Source: Rhodococcus qingshengii JCM 15477 (GTDB lineage Bacteria; Actinomycetota; Actinomycetes; Mycobacteriales; Mycobacteriaceae). From it: a stretch of 64,000 nucleotides of DNA. Below the pieces are notes generated by a model, which was given only the letters and a program-made list of their open reading frames with translations, did no database searches and was not told where the DNA came from. Positions 15,688 through 22,937 of the stretch are shown in pieces (the stretch's first letter is position 1; each line of letters starts with the position of its first letter). The stretch is taken from contig NZ_CP096563.1 of the NCBI RefSeq assembly GCF_023221595.1, positions 1,470,501-1,534,500 on the forward strand, given 5' to 3'. The position numbers were made by a program, and so were the translations under genes.

Positions 15688-16073
15688 CAGCGTGCAATCA
15701 GATCGGCCGGTGACCAGAAGGCGCGCATGCTCGTGATCTTGGCGTCCTCGTCGAAAGTCATGACGTCGATCGGTTCGACCTCGTACACCTGATCGCCCAC
15801 CGGTGTGACGACGCGGAAGTGGAAGGCCGCGCTGGATCCGCTCACCCGCAAGGTAAGCAGTTCCGTCTCTTGCGAACCGCCCTCGAGAGCGCCGTAGAAC
15901 TCGGTGATCGCGGCCTTGCCGACGCGGGGTTCGCTGCCGACCGGGTCTTCGAGCGTCGCGTTCTCGGCGTAGAGGGCGGCGATGTCCGCTGACGATCCGC
16001 GAGCCACGGCGTCGAGGTAGGTGGTAACCGTCGCCGTGATCGCGGCCGTGGTGTCTGGTTCGAGAGTGGTCAT
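15687..16073 (-). CDS. SnoaL/NTF2-like protein resembling ketosteroid isomerase
   Basis: The protein is 128 aa from the ATG at 16073. It has the NTF2-like cone fold pattern: ATVTTYLDAVARGSSADIAALYAENATLEDPVGSEPRVGKAAITEFYGAL, with DPVG in the position that carries Asp in bacterial steroid delta-isomerases, and a later VEPIDVMTFDEDAKITSMRAFW strand pair where KSI has its second catalytic Asp. It could isomerise a 5-ene-3-keto steroid, in keeping with nearby KshA/HsaABC-like genes. The same fold serves many functions, so catalysis is inference. It is coupled by TGATG to the small zinc-ribbon-like gene. Confidence 0.75.
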   Translation of the reverse strand: MTTLEPDTTAAITATVTTYLDAVARGSSADIAALYAENATLEDPVGSEPRVGKAAITEFYGALEGGSQETELLTLRVSGSSAAFHFRVVTPVGDQVYEVEPIDVMTFDEDAKITSMRAFWSPADLIAR

Positions 16074-16185
16074 CGAGTTAGTCCGATCAGTCGAGAAGTT
16101 CAGGGTCTGACAACTACTTCGGACGCTATCGGTGCGGGCTCGATTCGGCGCCGGCATCTCCCACGCAGCGGGACAGCCTGAGCAC

Positions 16186-16686
16186 TCAGGCGTCGAAGCG
16201 TCCGAACCCGCCGCGGTAGAACAGAAGCGGACCGTCGTGGCGCAGCACGTTCAGATCGGTGATGCGTGCGACGACGATGGTGTGATCACCGGCGTCGTGC
16301 TCCTGCTCGACCGTTGCTTCGATGCGGGCGAGCGCGCCGCTCAGCGCCGGAGCACCGTTGCCGGCGGCATCCCACTCGACGCCGAGGAACTTGTCCGTCC
16401 CGCCGCGAGCGAACGCCGAACACATGTCCTGCTGATCGTGGGCGAGAACATTGATGCAGAGAGTTCCCGTTTCGCGAAGCTTCGGCCAACTTGTCGACGT
16501 CTTCGCCGGGCAGAACGAGAGCAACGGGGGATCAAGCGATACCGAGACCAGGGACTGGCAGGTGAAACCGAGGGGTGAATTTCCGTCGTGAGCGGTGATT
16601 ACGGTGACGCCAGTGCAGAAATTGCTCATCACGTTGCGAAGTGTGCGTCCGTCCAGAACTGGTGGCTCGGCGTTTTCCACGGTCAT
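16186..16686 (-). CDS. Flavin reductase, HsaB-like component of a two-component monooxygenase
   Basis: The protein is 166 aa from the ATG at 16686, which has a near-ideal AAGGAG 5 bases upstream. The split-barrel flavin reductase fold is recognisable: LRNVMSNFCTGVTVITAHDG, PLGFTCQSLVSVSLDPPLLSFCPAKTSTSWPKLRETGTLCINVLA, and a C-terminal DGPLLFYRGGFGRFD. This matches HsaB-type reductases that provide reduced FMN/FAD to the 3-HSA monooxygenase HsaA. The HsaA-like gene is 3 kb away (19614-20795), in a separate transcript. It is divergent from a PadR gene; two direct repeats (16696-16717) lie just upstream of its start. Confidence 0.85.
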   Translation of the reverse strand: MTVENAEPPVLDGRTLRNVMSNFCTGVTVITAHDGNSPLGFTCQSLVSVSLDPPLLSFCPAKTSTSWPKLRETGTLCINVLAHDQQDMCSAFARGGTDKFLGVEWDAAGNGAPALSGALARIEATVEQEHDAGDHTIVVARITDLNVLRHDGPLLFYRGGFGRFDA

Positions 16687-16695
16687 GTCGTCTCC

Positions 16696-16717
16696 TTGTT
16701 CAAATCTTTTGTTCAAA
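16696..16717. promoter_or_regulatory. Direct repeat TTGTTCAAA x2 upstream of the HsaB-like gene
   Basis: TTGTTCAAA occurs at 16696-16704 and 16709-16717 (13-bp period), 10-31 bp upstream of the HsaB-like start and in the divergent region shared with the PadR gene. It is a candidate PadR operator; the assignment is inference. Confidence 0.45.
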
Positions 16718-16926
16718 ACTCTGCAAACAGCTTCAGAAGCAACGATGTGTGGCGCCGCGGCCGTAATCCAGCGGCAGTCCCACTCAATGGCAGCAATGGC
16801 TTCTCGGCACGGGTCAGGACCGACCGAGTGGCAGGTGGAGGGGTTTCGAGCAAATTTGATCCCGCTCAGCGGTCCGTTCGGATTCTACGAAACCAGCAAA
16901 TGACCAGTGATTGTTAGACTTCGGGC

Positions 16927-17628
16927 ATGTCCGAACCTGATGACGTGTCCCGAGGACTTCCCGCTACCAGCTGGGCAGTGCTCGGGATGCTGACGTTCGG
17001 GGAGGAGCTGACCGGAAACGATTTGAAGAAGTGGGCTGACTGGAGTGTCGGCTTCTTCTATTGGAGCCCGTCCATCAGCCAGGTGTACGCAGAACTGAAG
17101 AAGCTCGAAAGCATCGGGTTCGTGGAGTCCCGGGTCGTCTCCGAACCAGGGGTGCGAGGCAAGCGCCTTTACTCCATTACTCAGTCAGGAACCGACGCCG
17201 TCCGGACGTGGTCACGGGAGGCACCGGTGGAAGTTCCGGTGCTCAAGCACGGTGTGATGTTGCGTCTGTGGATGGGACACCTCAACGAGCCCGAGCGACT
17301 GAAGGCGCTGGTGGAAGCCCACATCGCCAATGTCGAAGAGCAGATTCGACGCGCGAAACTCCACGCAGATCATGCCGAGAACGAGCCGGCCTGGTCGTTC
17401 CCGGTCATGACGTTGCGATGGTCGGAACGGTACTTCCGAGCCGAGATCGAACTTGCTCGCGAACTGCTCGACGACATCGATCGTGCGACCGCCGAGTTCG
17501 CGAACGTCGCCGAGCACGACCGACTGGGATCACCGTTGCCCTCGACGCCTGGCAAATGGAAGAACGTCGAGGAGTACGTGTTGGCGCTCGAGCAAGCCGG
17601 GCTCACCGGCAACGGTTCGAGTATCTGA
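16927..17628 (+). CDS. PadR-family transcriptional regulator
   Basis: The 233-aa protein has an N-terminal winged helix typical of PadR: SWAVLGMLTFGEELTGNDLKKW, SPSISQVYAELKKLESIGFVESR, GKRLYSITQSGTDAVRTW. A long C-terminal helical dimerisation part (Vir_C-like, residues 115-205) follows. PadR proteins repress aromatic-compound genes and respond to phenolic ligands. It is divergent from the HsaB-like flavin reductase gene, its probable target. Its 3' end nearly abuts the convergent IclR gene (1-bp gap). Confidence 0.88.
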   Translation: MSEPDDVSRGLPATSWAVLGMLTFGEELTGNDLKKWADWSVGFFYWSPSISQVYAELKKLESIGFVESRVVSEPGVRGKRLYSITQSGTDAVRTWSREAPVEVPVLKHGVMLRLWMGHLNEPERLKALVEAHIANVEEQIRRAKLHADHAENEPAWSFPVMTLRWSERYFRAEIELARELLDDIDRATAEFANVAEHDRLGSPLPSTPGKWKNVEEYVLALEQAGLTGNGSSI

Positions 17629-17629
17629 G

Positions 17630-18412
17630 TCAGGCCCCGGCTGCGGTCGGCATGTTGCGCAGCAGATGACGACGTTGCAAAGTCGGAGTGACGCTCAGCG
17701 ATCCGCCGTCGATGCCTCGCCAAATTGCAGCGGCCGCCATACGGACCGGCGCTGCGCTGACGTGGTCGAGGCGGAGGGCCTTCGACGGCGCGCAGATGGA
17801 TACCGCGGCGACGGCGCGGCCGATGGGGCCGATCGGTGCCGCAAGACAGCTGAATCCCGGTAGGCCGTTTCCGGATTCGAAGGCCACCCCGGACTCGCGG
17901 ATTCTGGCGAGGTGGGGCAGTGCGTAGCCCGGGGACTTCGGCGAACCGAACGCGAGCAGTGCCTGACCGATCGCAGTGGTCTCGGCGCGGCGTCGACCAC
18001 CGACACGCGTCGGCACTGCGGCGGCGAGGCGTCCGCCGATCTTCTCCATGTAGACCACATCGGGCCCGTCGAGGATGCCGAGGTGAACCACGAATCCGGT
18101 GACTCGGTAGAGCTCGTGGAGAAGCGGCATGGCTGCAGCGTGGAGGCGGTCCTGATGAACCGCGAGCGATCCCAGTTCGACGAGGCGCATACCGAGTTCG
18201 TAGTCACGGCCGTCGCGACGCAGCCAACGCATCGAGACGAGACGTTCGAGCATGCGGTGGGCAGACGAGCGGGGAAGGCCTGTGCTCCGAACGACTTGAG
18301 CGAGCGTCAACCTGCCGGGACCGTCGAAGGCGTCGAGAACCAGCGAGACGCGATCGAGAATTGCTGTCGGGGCCGAATCGGCGCCTAAAGCATCCACAGC
18401 CTGCAGTGTCAT
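17630..18412 (-). CDS. IclR-family transcriptional regulator
   Basis: The protein is 260 aa from the ATG at 18412 (GTGAGG 6 bases upstream); a GTG at 18424 is an alternative. The N-terminal winged helix reads AILDRVSLVLDAFDGPGRLTLAQVVRSTGLPRSSAHRMLERLVSMRWLRR. The effector domain follows (VTGFVVHLGILDGPDVVYMEKIGG ... TTAIGQALLAFGS), with the shortened C-terminus SCLAAPIGPIGRAVAAVSI. IclR proteins often control aromatic or steroid catabolic operons. The kshA-hsaA-hsaC-type operon downstream on the same strand-side cluster is the likely target. A perfect inverted repeat upstream (18456-18474) may be its autoregulatory site. Confidence 0.9.
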   Translation of the reverse strand: MTLQAVDALGADSAPTAILDRVSLVLDAFDGPGRLTLAQVVRSTGLPRSSAHRMLERLVSMRWLRRDGRDYELGMRLVELGSLAVHQDRLHAAAMPLLHELYRVTGFVVHLGILDGPDVVYMEKIGGRLAAAVPTRVGGRRRAETTAIGQALLAFGSPKSPGYALPHLARIRESGVAFESGNGLPGFSCLAAPIGPIGRAVAAVSICAPSKALRLDHVSAAPVRMAAAAIWRGIDGGSLSVTPTLQRRHLLRNMPTAAGA

Positions 18413-18455
18413 CGTGTACCTCACTTCTCTTAGAGCTCCACAACCAGTGAACTGG

Positions 18456-18474
18456 CTATTTCAATTAGAAATAG
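18456..18474. promoter_or_regulatory. Inverted repeat upstream of the IclR gene
   Basis: CTATTTC-AATTA-GAAATAG is a perfect 7-bp inverted repeat in an AT-rich stretch 44 bp upstream of the IclR start. It is a candidate autoregulatory operator. Confidence 0.5.
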
Positions 18475-18538
18475 TGTCATAGAGTTACGGATTTGTGAAG
18501 TGGATCACCGGTCTGTTTTCGGGCGCGTCGCGGTGGAA

Positions 18539-18584
18539 ACGACGAGGGGGTTTGCGCGAATGCTCGCGCAAACCCCCTCGTCGT
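18539..18584. terminator. Strong hairpin terminator downstream of the hsaC-like gene
   Basis: A perfect 21-bp stem (18539-18559 with 18564-18584) with loop ATGC lies about 80 bp past the hsaC-like stop codon. Minus-strand transcripts leaving the ring-cleavage operon run into it and then into TTTCC. It also insulates the operon from the IclR promoter. Confidence 0.8.
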
Positions 18585-18593
18585 TTAACTACT

Positions 18594-18675
18594 GGCAGGT
18601 ATTACATCGCCACCGGCAGGTATTACATCGCCACCGGCAGGTATTAATCGCCACCGGCGGTACTACATAGCTGCC
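18594..18675. repeat. 21-bp tandem repeat spanning the hsaC-like stop codon
   Basis: Units GGCAGGTATTACATCGCCACC at 18594 and 18615 are identical and a 20-bp copy at 18636 lacks one base. A diverged fourth copy at 18656-18675 covers the last codons and TAG stop of the hsaC-like gene. It looks like repeated duplication of the gene's 3' end. Confidence 0.8.
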
Positions 18676-19574
18676 AGTGGTTCGCTTCCGGACCAGTCGT
18701 GGCCCCAGTAGCTGTCAGCGGTGATCTCCTCGGAGGAGTACGAGTCCTGATCCACCCTCGCGCCCTCGGTGCCGAACTCGATGTCCCAGCCGCCGGGTGC
18801 GCGGACGTAGAAGGAGATCATCTTGTCGTTGGTGTGACGACCCAGGGTCGACGACACGGAGAATCCGTCCTTCATCACGCGGTCGAGTGCCTGGCCGACG
18901 GCGTCGAGGGTGTCCACCTCGACCATGATGTGAATCAGGCCGGGTGCGCCGCCGTGCGGTGCCGGGCACAGGGCCAAGCTGTGGTGACGCTCGTTGACGC
19001 CCATGAAACGGATTCGCAGCGGCCCGAATTCAGGCGGGGCCGGCAGGCGGAAGGCGCCGCGCGGGTAGAAGCCGAGCACCTCGGTGTAGAAGTCGAAGCT
19101 CGCAGCACTGTCCATGACGGGGAGTACGACGTGGCCGAGACCCTGTGAGCCGGTGACGAATCGAGCGCCGAAGGGCGTCACCACGGGGCTGTGGTCGAGG
19201 ATCGCTCCGTGGAAGACCTCGATGGCTGCTCCGCCGGGATCGGTGAAGGCGATGACCTCTTCGACCCGTCGAGCATCTGCTTCGGCGAGCGAAAGCTGCT
19301 CGACCTCGGTGCCGTTCTTTTCGAGTGCTTCTTGAACGCGGCGCAGTGCGGCGTGGTCGGCGACCTCCCAACCGATGTTGACGATCTCGTCGCGCTCACC
19401 CTCGACGACGACGATGCGAGCAGCACGCTCGTCGAGTCGTAGGTAGAGCGCGTTCTCGTCCGGCCCACTGCCCTTGGCGAAGCCGAGGACGTCGAAAGCG
19501 AAAGTGCGCCAACGTGCCATGTCGTTGGTCGAGATCTTGACGTAGCCAAGTCCCTTGATGTCGGTGCGTGTCAT
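18663..19574 (-). CDS. Extradiol (meta-cleavage) ring dioxygenase, HsaC/BphC-like
   Basis: This 303-aa type I extradiol dioxygenase has two vicinal-oxygen-chelate domains. The Fe(II) ligands expected in HsaC/BphC are visible as His in GLGHVVLPV (about residue 146), His in GLIHIMVEV and Glu in GGWDIEFGTEG. LYLRLDERAARIVVVEGE in the N-terminal domain matches the HsaC/BphC family. These enzymes cleave catechols beside the hydroxyl pair; HsaC cleaves the steroid-derived catechol DHSA. It is the last gene of the kshA-hsaA-hsaC-like operon, 39 bp after the HsaA-like gene, with AGGAAAA upstream. The matching C-C hydrolase HsaD is absent here. Confidence 0.88.
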   Translation of the reverse strand: MTRTDIKGLGYVKISTNDMARWRTFAFDVLGFAKGSGPDENALYLRLDERAARIVVVEGERDEIVNIGWEVADHAALRRVQEALEKNGTEVEQLSLAEADARRVEEVIAFTDPGGAAIEVFHGAILDHSPVVTPFGARFVTGSQGLGHVVLPVMDSAASFDFYTEVLGFYPRGAFRLPAPPEFGPLRIRFMGVNERHHSLALCPAPHGGAPGLIHIMVEVDTLDAVGQALDRVMKDGFSVSSTLGRHTNDKMISFYVRAPGGWDIEFGTEGARVDQDSYSSEEITADSYWGHDWSGSEPLAAM

Positions 19575-19613
19575 CGTGTCTTTTTCCTGTCGATTTCTTG
19601 TGTCGAAGTCTGA

Positions 19614-20795
19614 TCAGATCATCGCCCGCAGCGGACCCTGCGGGTCTGCGCCGAGACGGCTCAGTGATGCGGCGTGGAAAACGGTGCTCGGCACGTGAAT
19701 TGCGTGATGCTGTCCAGCATGAGCATCGCGCCAGAATCGCTGAAGCGGCTTGTCCATCCGCAATGCGTTGCCACCGCAGCGTGGGTAGACCTGATCGATT
19801 GCGTTGACGGCGCGCCAGGCGGCCTGTACCTGAGTCTGACGTCCCTCCGCGCGCTGCTCGAAGGTCACTTCCTTGCCAGCGTCCACTCGATCCCACATGC
19901 GGTCGACGTTGGCAAGCAGGGTGTCGCGCGCAGCCCGGATGTCGGCGGTTGCCTGACCGATGGCGAACAAGGTGTACGGGTCGTCCTTGATCGCCGTGCC
20001 CTGCGCGTTGATGCGATCGGCTTGGTACTCGTTGGCGTGGAAGAGCATTCCCTCGCAGATGCCGATCGTGGCGGCGGTGATTCCGAGGGGGAAAATGTTC
20101 GACCACGGCATGAGGTACAGCGTCTCGGTGCGCCCGTACTTGCGCACTGCCGTGCCGTCGATGACCTCGTCGCAGTCCATGACGCGGTAATCGGGGACAT
20201 ACGCATCCTTGACTACGAGATCCTTGGAGCCGGTGCCGCGAAGTCCCATGACATCCCACGAGTCTTCGATGATCTCGTAGTCGGTGCGCGGAATGATCAC
20301 ATGGAGCATGCGCGGCGGCATCTCCATGTTGCCGTCCTTGTCGCACGCCATCGCGCCGAGGAATGCCCAGTCGCAATGGTCGGTACCGGAGGAGAACTGC
20401 CAGCGACCGGAGAACTTGTAGCCGCCGTCGGTGGGGATACACATTCCGCCGGGCATGTACGGCGATGCCATCCAGGTGTCGGGATCGGATCCCCAGATCT
20501 CCTGCTGCACCTTGGGATCCGCGAACGCGAGTTGCCACGGGTGAACTCCGACGATCCCGTGGACCCAGCCGGCCGACGGGTTCAGTGAAGCCATGCGCAT
20601 GACGGTTTCGGCGAATTCGCGCGGATGCGCCTCCATGCCGCCATGCTCCTTGGGCTGCAGCATGCGGATGGAACCGATTGCCTTCATCTTCTTGGCGGTG
20701 TCGTCGGCCACCCGGCCGATCCGCTCGGCCTCGATGCCTTCGGCGAAGATGTCGTCGGCCATCGCGTTGATCTGTTCGAGCACTTCGTACGTCAT
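19614..20795 (-). CDS. Flavin-dependent monooxygenase, acyl-CoA dehydrogenase fold (HsaA-like)
   Basis: The 393-aa protein has the length of HsaA (about 394) and its family segments: RMLQPKEHGGMEAHPREFAETVMRMASLNPSAGWVHGIVGVHPW, a long hydrophobic middle with WDVMGLRGTGSKDLVV, and the C-terminal RCGGNALRMDKPLQRFWRDAHAGQHHAIH. These group-D monooxygenases use reduced flavin from a separate reductase to ortho-hydroxylate phenols; HsaA makes the catechol from 3-HSA. The HsaB-like reductase is encoded at 16186-16686. AAGGA lies 5 bases upstream of the ATG. The gene lies 51 bp after the kshA-like gene and 39 bp before the hsaC-like gene. Confidence 0.88.
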   Translation of the reverse strand: MTYEVLEQINAMADDIFAEGIEAERIGRVADDTAKKMKAIGSIRMLQPKEHGGMEAHPREFAETVMRMASLNPSAGWVHGIVGVHPWQLAFADPKVQQEIWGSDPDTWMASPYMPGGMCIPTDGGYKFSGRWQFSSGTDHCDWAFLGAMACDKDGNMEMPPRMLHVIIPRTDYEIIEDSWDVMGLRGTGSKDLVVKDAYVPDYRVMDCDEVIDGTAVRKYGRTETLYLMPWSNIFPLGITAATIGICEGMLFHANEYQADRINAQGTAIKDDPYTLFAIGQATADIRAARDTLLANVDRMWDRVDAGKEVTFEQRAEGRQTQVQAAWRAVNAIDQVYPRCGGNALRMDKPLQRFWRDAHAGQHHAIHVPSTVFHAASLSRLGADPQGPLRAMI

Positions 20796-20846
20796 GTTGT
20801 TCCTTGCATCCAGTCTGGTTGTCTCAGCAGTGTTTTCGACTGCGGA

Positions 20847-22043
20847 TCAGGAGGTTGTCTCGAGTGCCTGGGCGTCGCGTGCGGCAACGTTTTCGGCGAC
20901 TTCCCGCTTCCAGCTCTCCACTGCGCGGGTGGTGTCGATCTCGAATTCGAAGCGCTTCGTCATGTCTTCCGTGACATTCTCGACGTCGGTGTAGAACTGG
21001 TTGTACCAGCGACGCAACTGGTAAACCGGGCCGTCCTCCTCGGAGAGCAGGGGGTTGTCGATCGGAGCTTTGTTCTTCCAGATCTCCACGTCCTGAAGGA
21101 ATCCCATCTCGACGCCCTCGGTGAACTGCGCGGCCATCGCGGCAGTGGACTCGTCGTCCATACCGGGTAGCTTCTTGACCATCGCGCCGTACTGCAGGAC
21201 GAACGCATTGTTCGAGATCGGGTAGTGGCAGTTGATCAGGACGGTCTCGATGATCTGCCCGTTGGCTTCGCTCTTGATCCAGTCGATCATGTACGACGGT
21301 CCGAAATATGAAGCATCCGAACGGAGCACAGCGTTGGGATCGCCGTAGTTGGTGCCGCTGATGACGTCCTCACGTCCCACCGATTCCATGTACTGGCTCG
21401 CGACATGACCTTCGAAGATGTTCTTGAAGTACTTGGGGAACGAGTAGTGAACGTAGAAGAAGTGGGCCATGTCCACGACGTTGTCCACGATTTCGCGGCA
21501 ATGAGAGCCTTCGATGGTGAGCGTGTTCCAGCTCCAGGCGCTCCACTCATCGCTTCCGAAGCCCTCGATGTCGGGGATCGTGACCTCGGCGGGCGGGGGA
21601 TTTCCCTGGGGATCGTGCCAGACGAACAGCTGACCGTTCTTCTCGAGAGTGATCCATGCCCGCGTCTTGGCCAGCGGCGGAACGCGTCGTGCGTAGGGGA
21701 TCGCCGTACATTTTCCGTTACCGCCCCAACGCCAGTCGTGGAACGGGCAGGCGATCGAATCGCCCTTGACGGTTCCGTGAGCAAGGTTGCCACCCATGTG
21801 GCGGCAGTAGGCGTCGAGAATCTTGATGTCGCCCTTGCTGTCGGCGAAGACGACAAGGCTGGTGCCGAATGCCTCGATCTGGTGGGGCTGACCGTCGCGA
21901 TAGGTATTGCTCAGTCCGAGGCAGTGCCATCCACGTGCGAACCGTGCGGGAGGCGCTGCCGCTTCGATTTCTCGAATTTCCTCGCCGGCGCCCGTCTGCG
22001 TCGGGGTGTCCGTAGTGGTGAGTGGGCCGGTTCCGAGTGCCAT
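20847..22043 (-). CDS. Rieske oxygenase, 3-ketosteroid 9alpha-hydroxylase oxygenase (KshA)-like
   Basis: This 398-aa protein has a Rieske 2Fe-2S site at Cys80-x-His82 and Cys99-x2-His102 (CRHMGGNLAHG...CPFHDWRW), and the mononuclear iron region DNVVDMAHFFYVH with His194 and His199. It follows KshA closely throughout (FARGWHCLGLSNTYRDG, FGPSYMIDW, FLQDVEIWKNK, VYQLRRWYNQFY). KshA with reductase KshB hydroxylates C9 of 3-ketosteroids, which with KstD opens ring B. KshB is not adjacent. GGAGGA lies 5 bases before the ATG. It is first in an operon with HsaA- and HsaC-like genes; Rhodococcus strains often carry several kshA copies, so this may be a paralog with its own steroid or terpenoid range. 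Confidence 0.9.
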   Translation of the reverse strand: MALGTGPLTTTDTPTQTGAGEEIREIEAAAPPARFARGWHCLGLSNTYRDGQPHQIEAFGTSLVVFADSKGDIKILDAYCRHMGGNLAHGTVKGDSIACPFHDWRWGGNGKCTAIPYARRVPPLAKTRAWITLEKNGQLFVWHDPQGNPPPAEVTIPDIEGFGSDEWSAWSWNTLTIEGSHCREIVDNVVDMAHFFYVHYSFPKYFKNIFEGHVASQYMESVGREDVISGTNYGDPNAVLRSDASYFGPSYMIDWIKSEANGQIIETVLINCHYPISNNAFVLQYGAMVKKLPGMDDESTAAMAAQFTEGVEMGFLQDVEIWKNKAPIDNPLLSEEDGPVYQLRRWYNQFYTDVENVTEDMTKRFEFEIDTTRAVESWKREVAENVAARDAQALETTS

Positions 22044-22127
22044 GTCTTCCTCCGAGCCGCGTCTTGCGACGCTCCAGTGATGTGATCCGTCTCATACAAC
22101 GACGAAGCGTCCGCTGGAGATACGGCA

Positions 22128-22145
22128 GTTCCCGCTGGATGGAAC
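22128..22145. promoter_or_regulatory. Inverted repeat upstream of the kshA-like operon
   Basis: GTTCC-CGCTGGAT-GGAAC is a 5-bp inverted repeat 84 bp upstream of the kshA-like start. Its TTCCCGCTG core recurs at 22802-22810 between the unknown 181-aa gene and fadD-like gene, and CCGCTGGA also occurs at 22111. It is a candidate IclR operator. Confidence 0.4.
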
Positions 22146-22169
22146 GCCTACTCGGTGACCTGCAGAGAT

Positions 22170-22715
22170 TCAGCTCGCGAGTGTCGCCACATCGTCGATC
22201 GCGTAAGTCGCCCAGGCCCGGGCAGTGACGACCCCAGCGGGATCGGTGGCGACCAGAGCTACGTCGGCCACGCTCTCGTGGTCCTTCTCGTACGTCGCGA
22301 GCACTGTCACGGAGCAGTGCAGATCTGTTCCCGTGGAAGTCGCGGTGGAACGTCCGCGGAAGCGTCGTAGTGACGCCGAGCCGTAACGACGAGCAGCGAA
22401 ATCAGCAAGGGCGGCAACGGAATCGGTTCCGGTGCCCGCTGTCGGGACTTCCCGGACGAAGACCTCGGCCACCAGATGTCCGGTCTGGTCGTGGTATTCG
22501 GTGATCCGCTCGAGTGTCGAACTCAACGCCCTCACGGATCCGGTGAGCAGTGCGCCGGGATCGGGGCGTCCGAAGAACACGACGTCCTGCTCGACGACGG
22601 CCCCGTCGGGTGCCGAGCGCACGGTGCCGTACAACGAGTCGAAATCGGAGAGGAGCGTGGTGGCAGTACGCGGAGCAGTTGCCGTGAAGTGGGCGGTACC
22701 GAGGTTGGTAGTCAT
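22170..22715 (-). CDS. Hypothetical protein, 181 aa, in the steroid-type cluster
   Basis: The ATG start at 22715 gives TTNLGTAHFTATAPRTATTLLSDFDSLYGTV. It is rich in Ala, Thr and Val, with no Cys cluster, signal peptide or membrane helix. Hydrophobic strands (VVEQDVVFFG, LVAEVFVREV, HCSVTVLATYEK, VADVALVATDPAGVVTARAWATYAI) suggest an alpha/beta-barrel or NTF2/hotdog-like fold, but I do not recognise the family. It lies 126 bp upstream of the kshA-like gene on the same strand and is divergent from the acyl-CoA ligase gene, so it is probably part of the same regulon. Confidence 0.65.
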   Translation of the reverse strand: MTTNLGTAHFTATAPRTATTLLSDFDSLYGTVRSAPDGAVVEQDVVFFGRPDPGALLTGSVRALSSTLERITEYHDQTGHLVAEVFVREVPTAGTGTDSVAALADFAARRYGSASLRRFRGRSTATSTGTDLHCSVTVLATYEKDHESVADVALVATDPAGVVTARAWATYAIDDVATLAS

Positions 22716-22799
22716 GACACTCTCCGTTGGACGCGACCGAGACGCTGTCGTCTCGGTGGGTACATCGACGCTAACCACCGCTCTCGCGGGTGACGACGG

Positions 22800-22819
22800 G
22801 CTTCCCGCTGATCGGGAGC
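22800..22819. promoter_or_regulatory. Imperfect palindrome between divergent promoters
   Basis: GCTTCCCGCTGATCGGGAGC pairs GCTTCCCG with CGGGAGC apart from one base, and shares TTCCCGCTG with the site at 22129. It lies between the starts of the 181-aa gene (22715) and the acyl-CoA ligase gene (22938). Confidence 0.4.
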
Positions 22820-22937
22820 ATTCTCGGATTCGATCGAAGAGGTGGAACCTGTTCCAGTTTTGTGCAATTCTGGATATCGTATCCGTGACCGGGAGCACAT
22901 CTCGATGACTGCACGCGCCGAGCAGAAGGAAGACCAG

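Noticed and set aside
19396..20538. 380-aa frame on the minus strand overlapping the HsaA-like gene
   Set aside because: It is a shifted frame of the real HsaA- and HsaC-like genes, with an Arg/His-rich composition and no domain.
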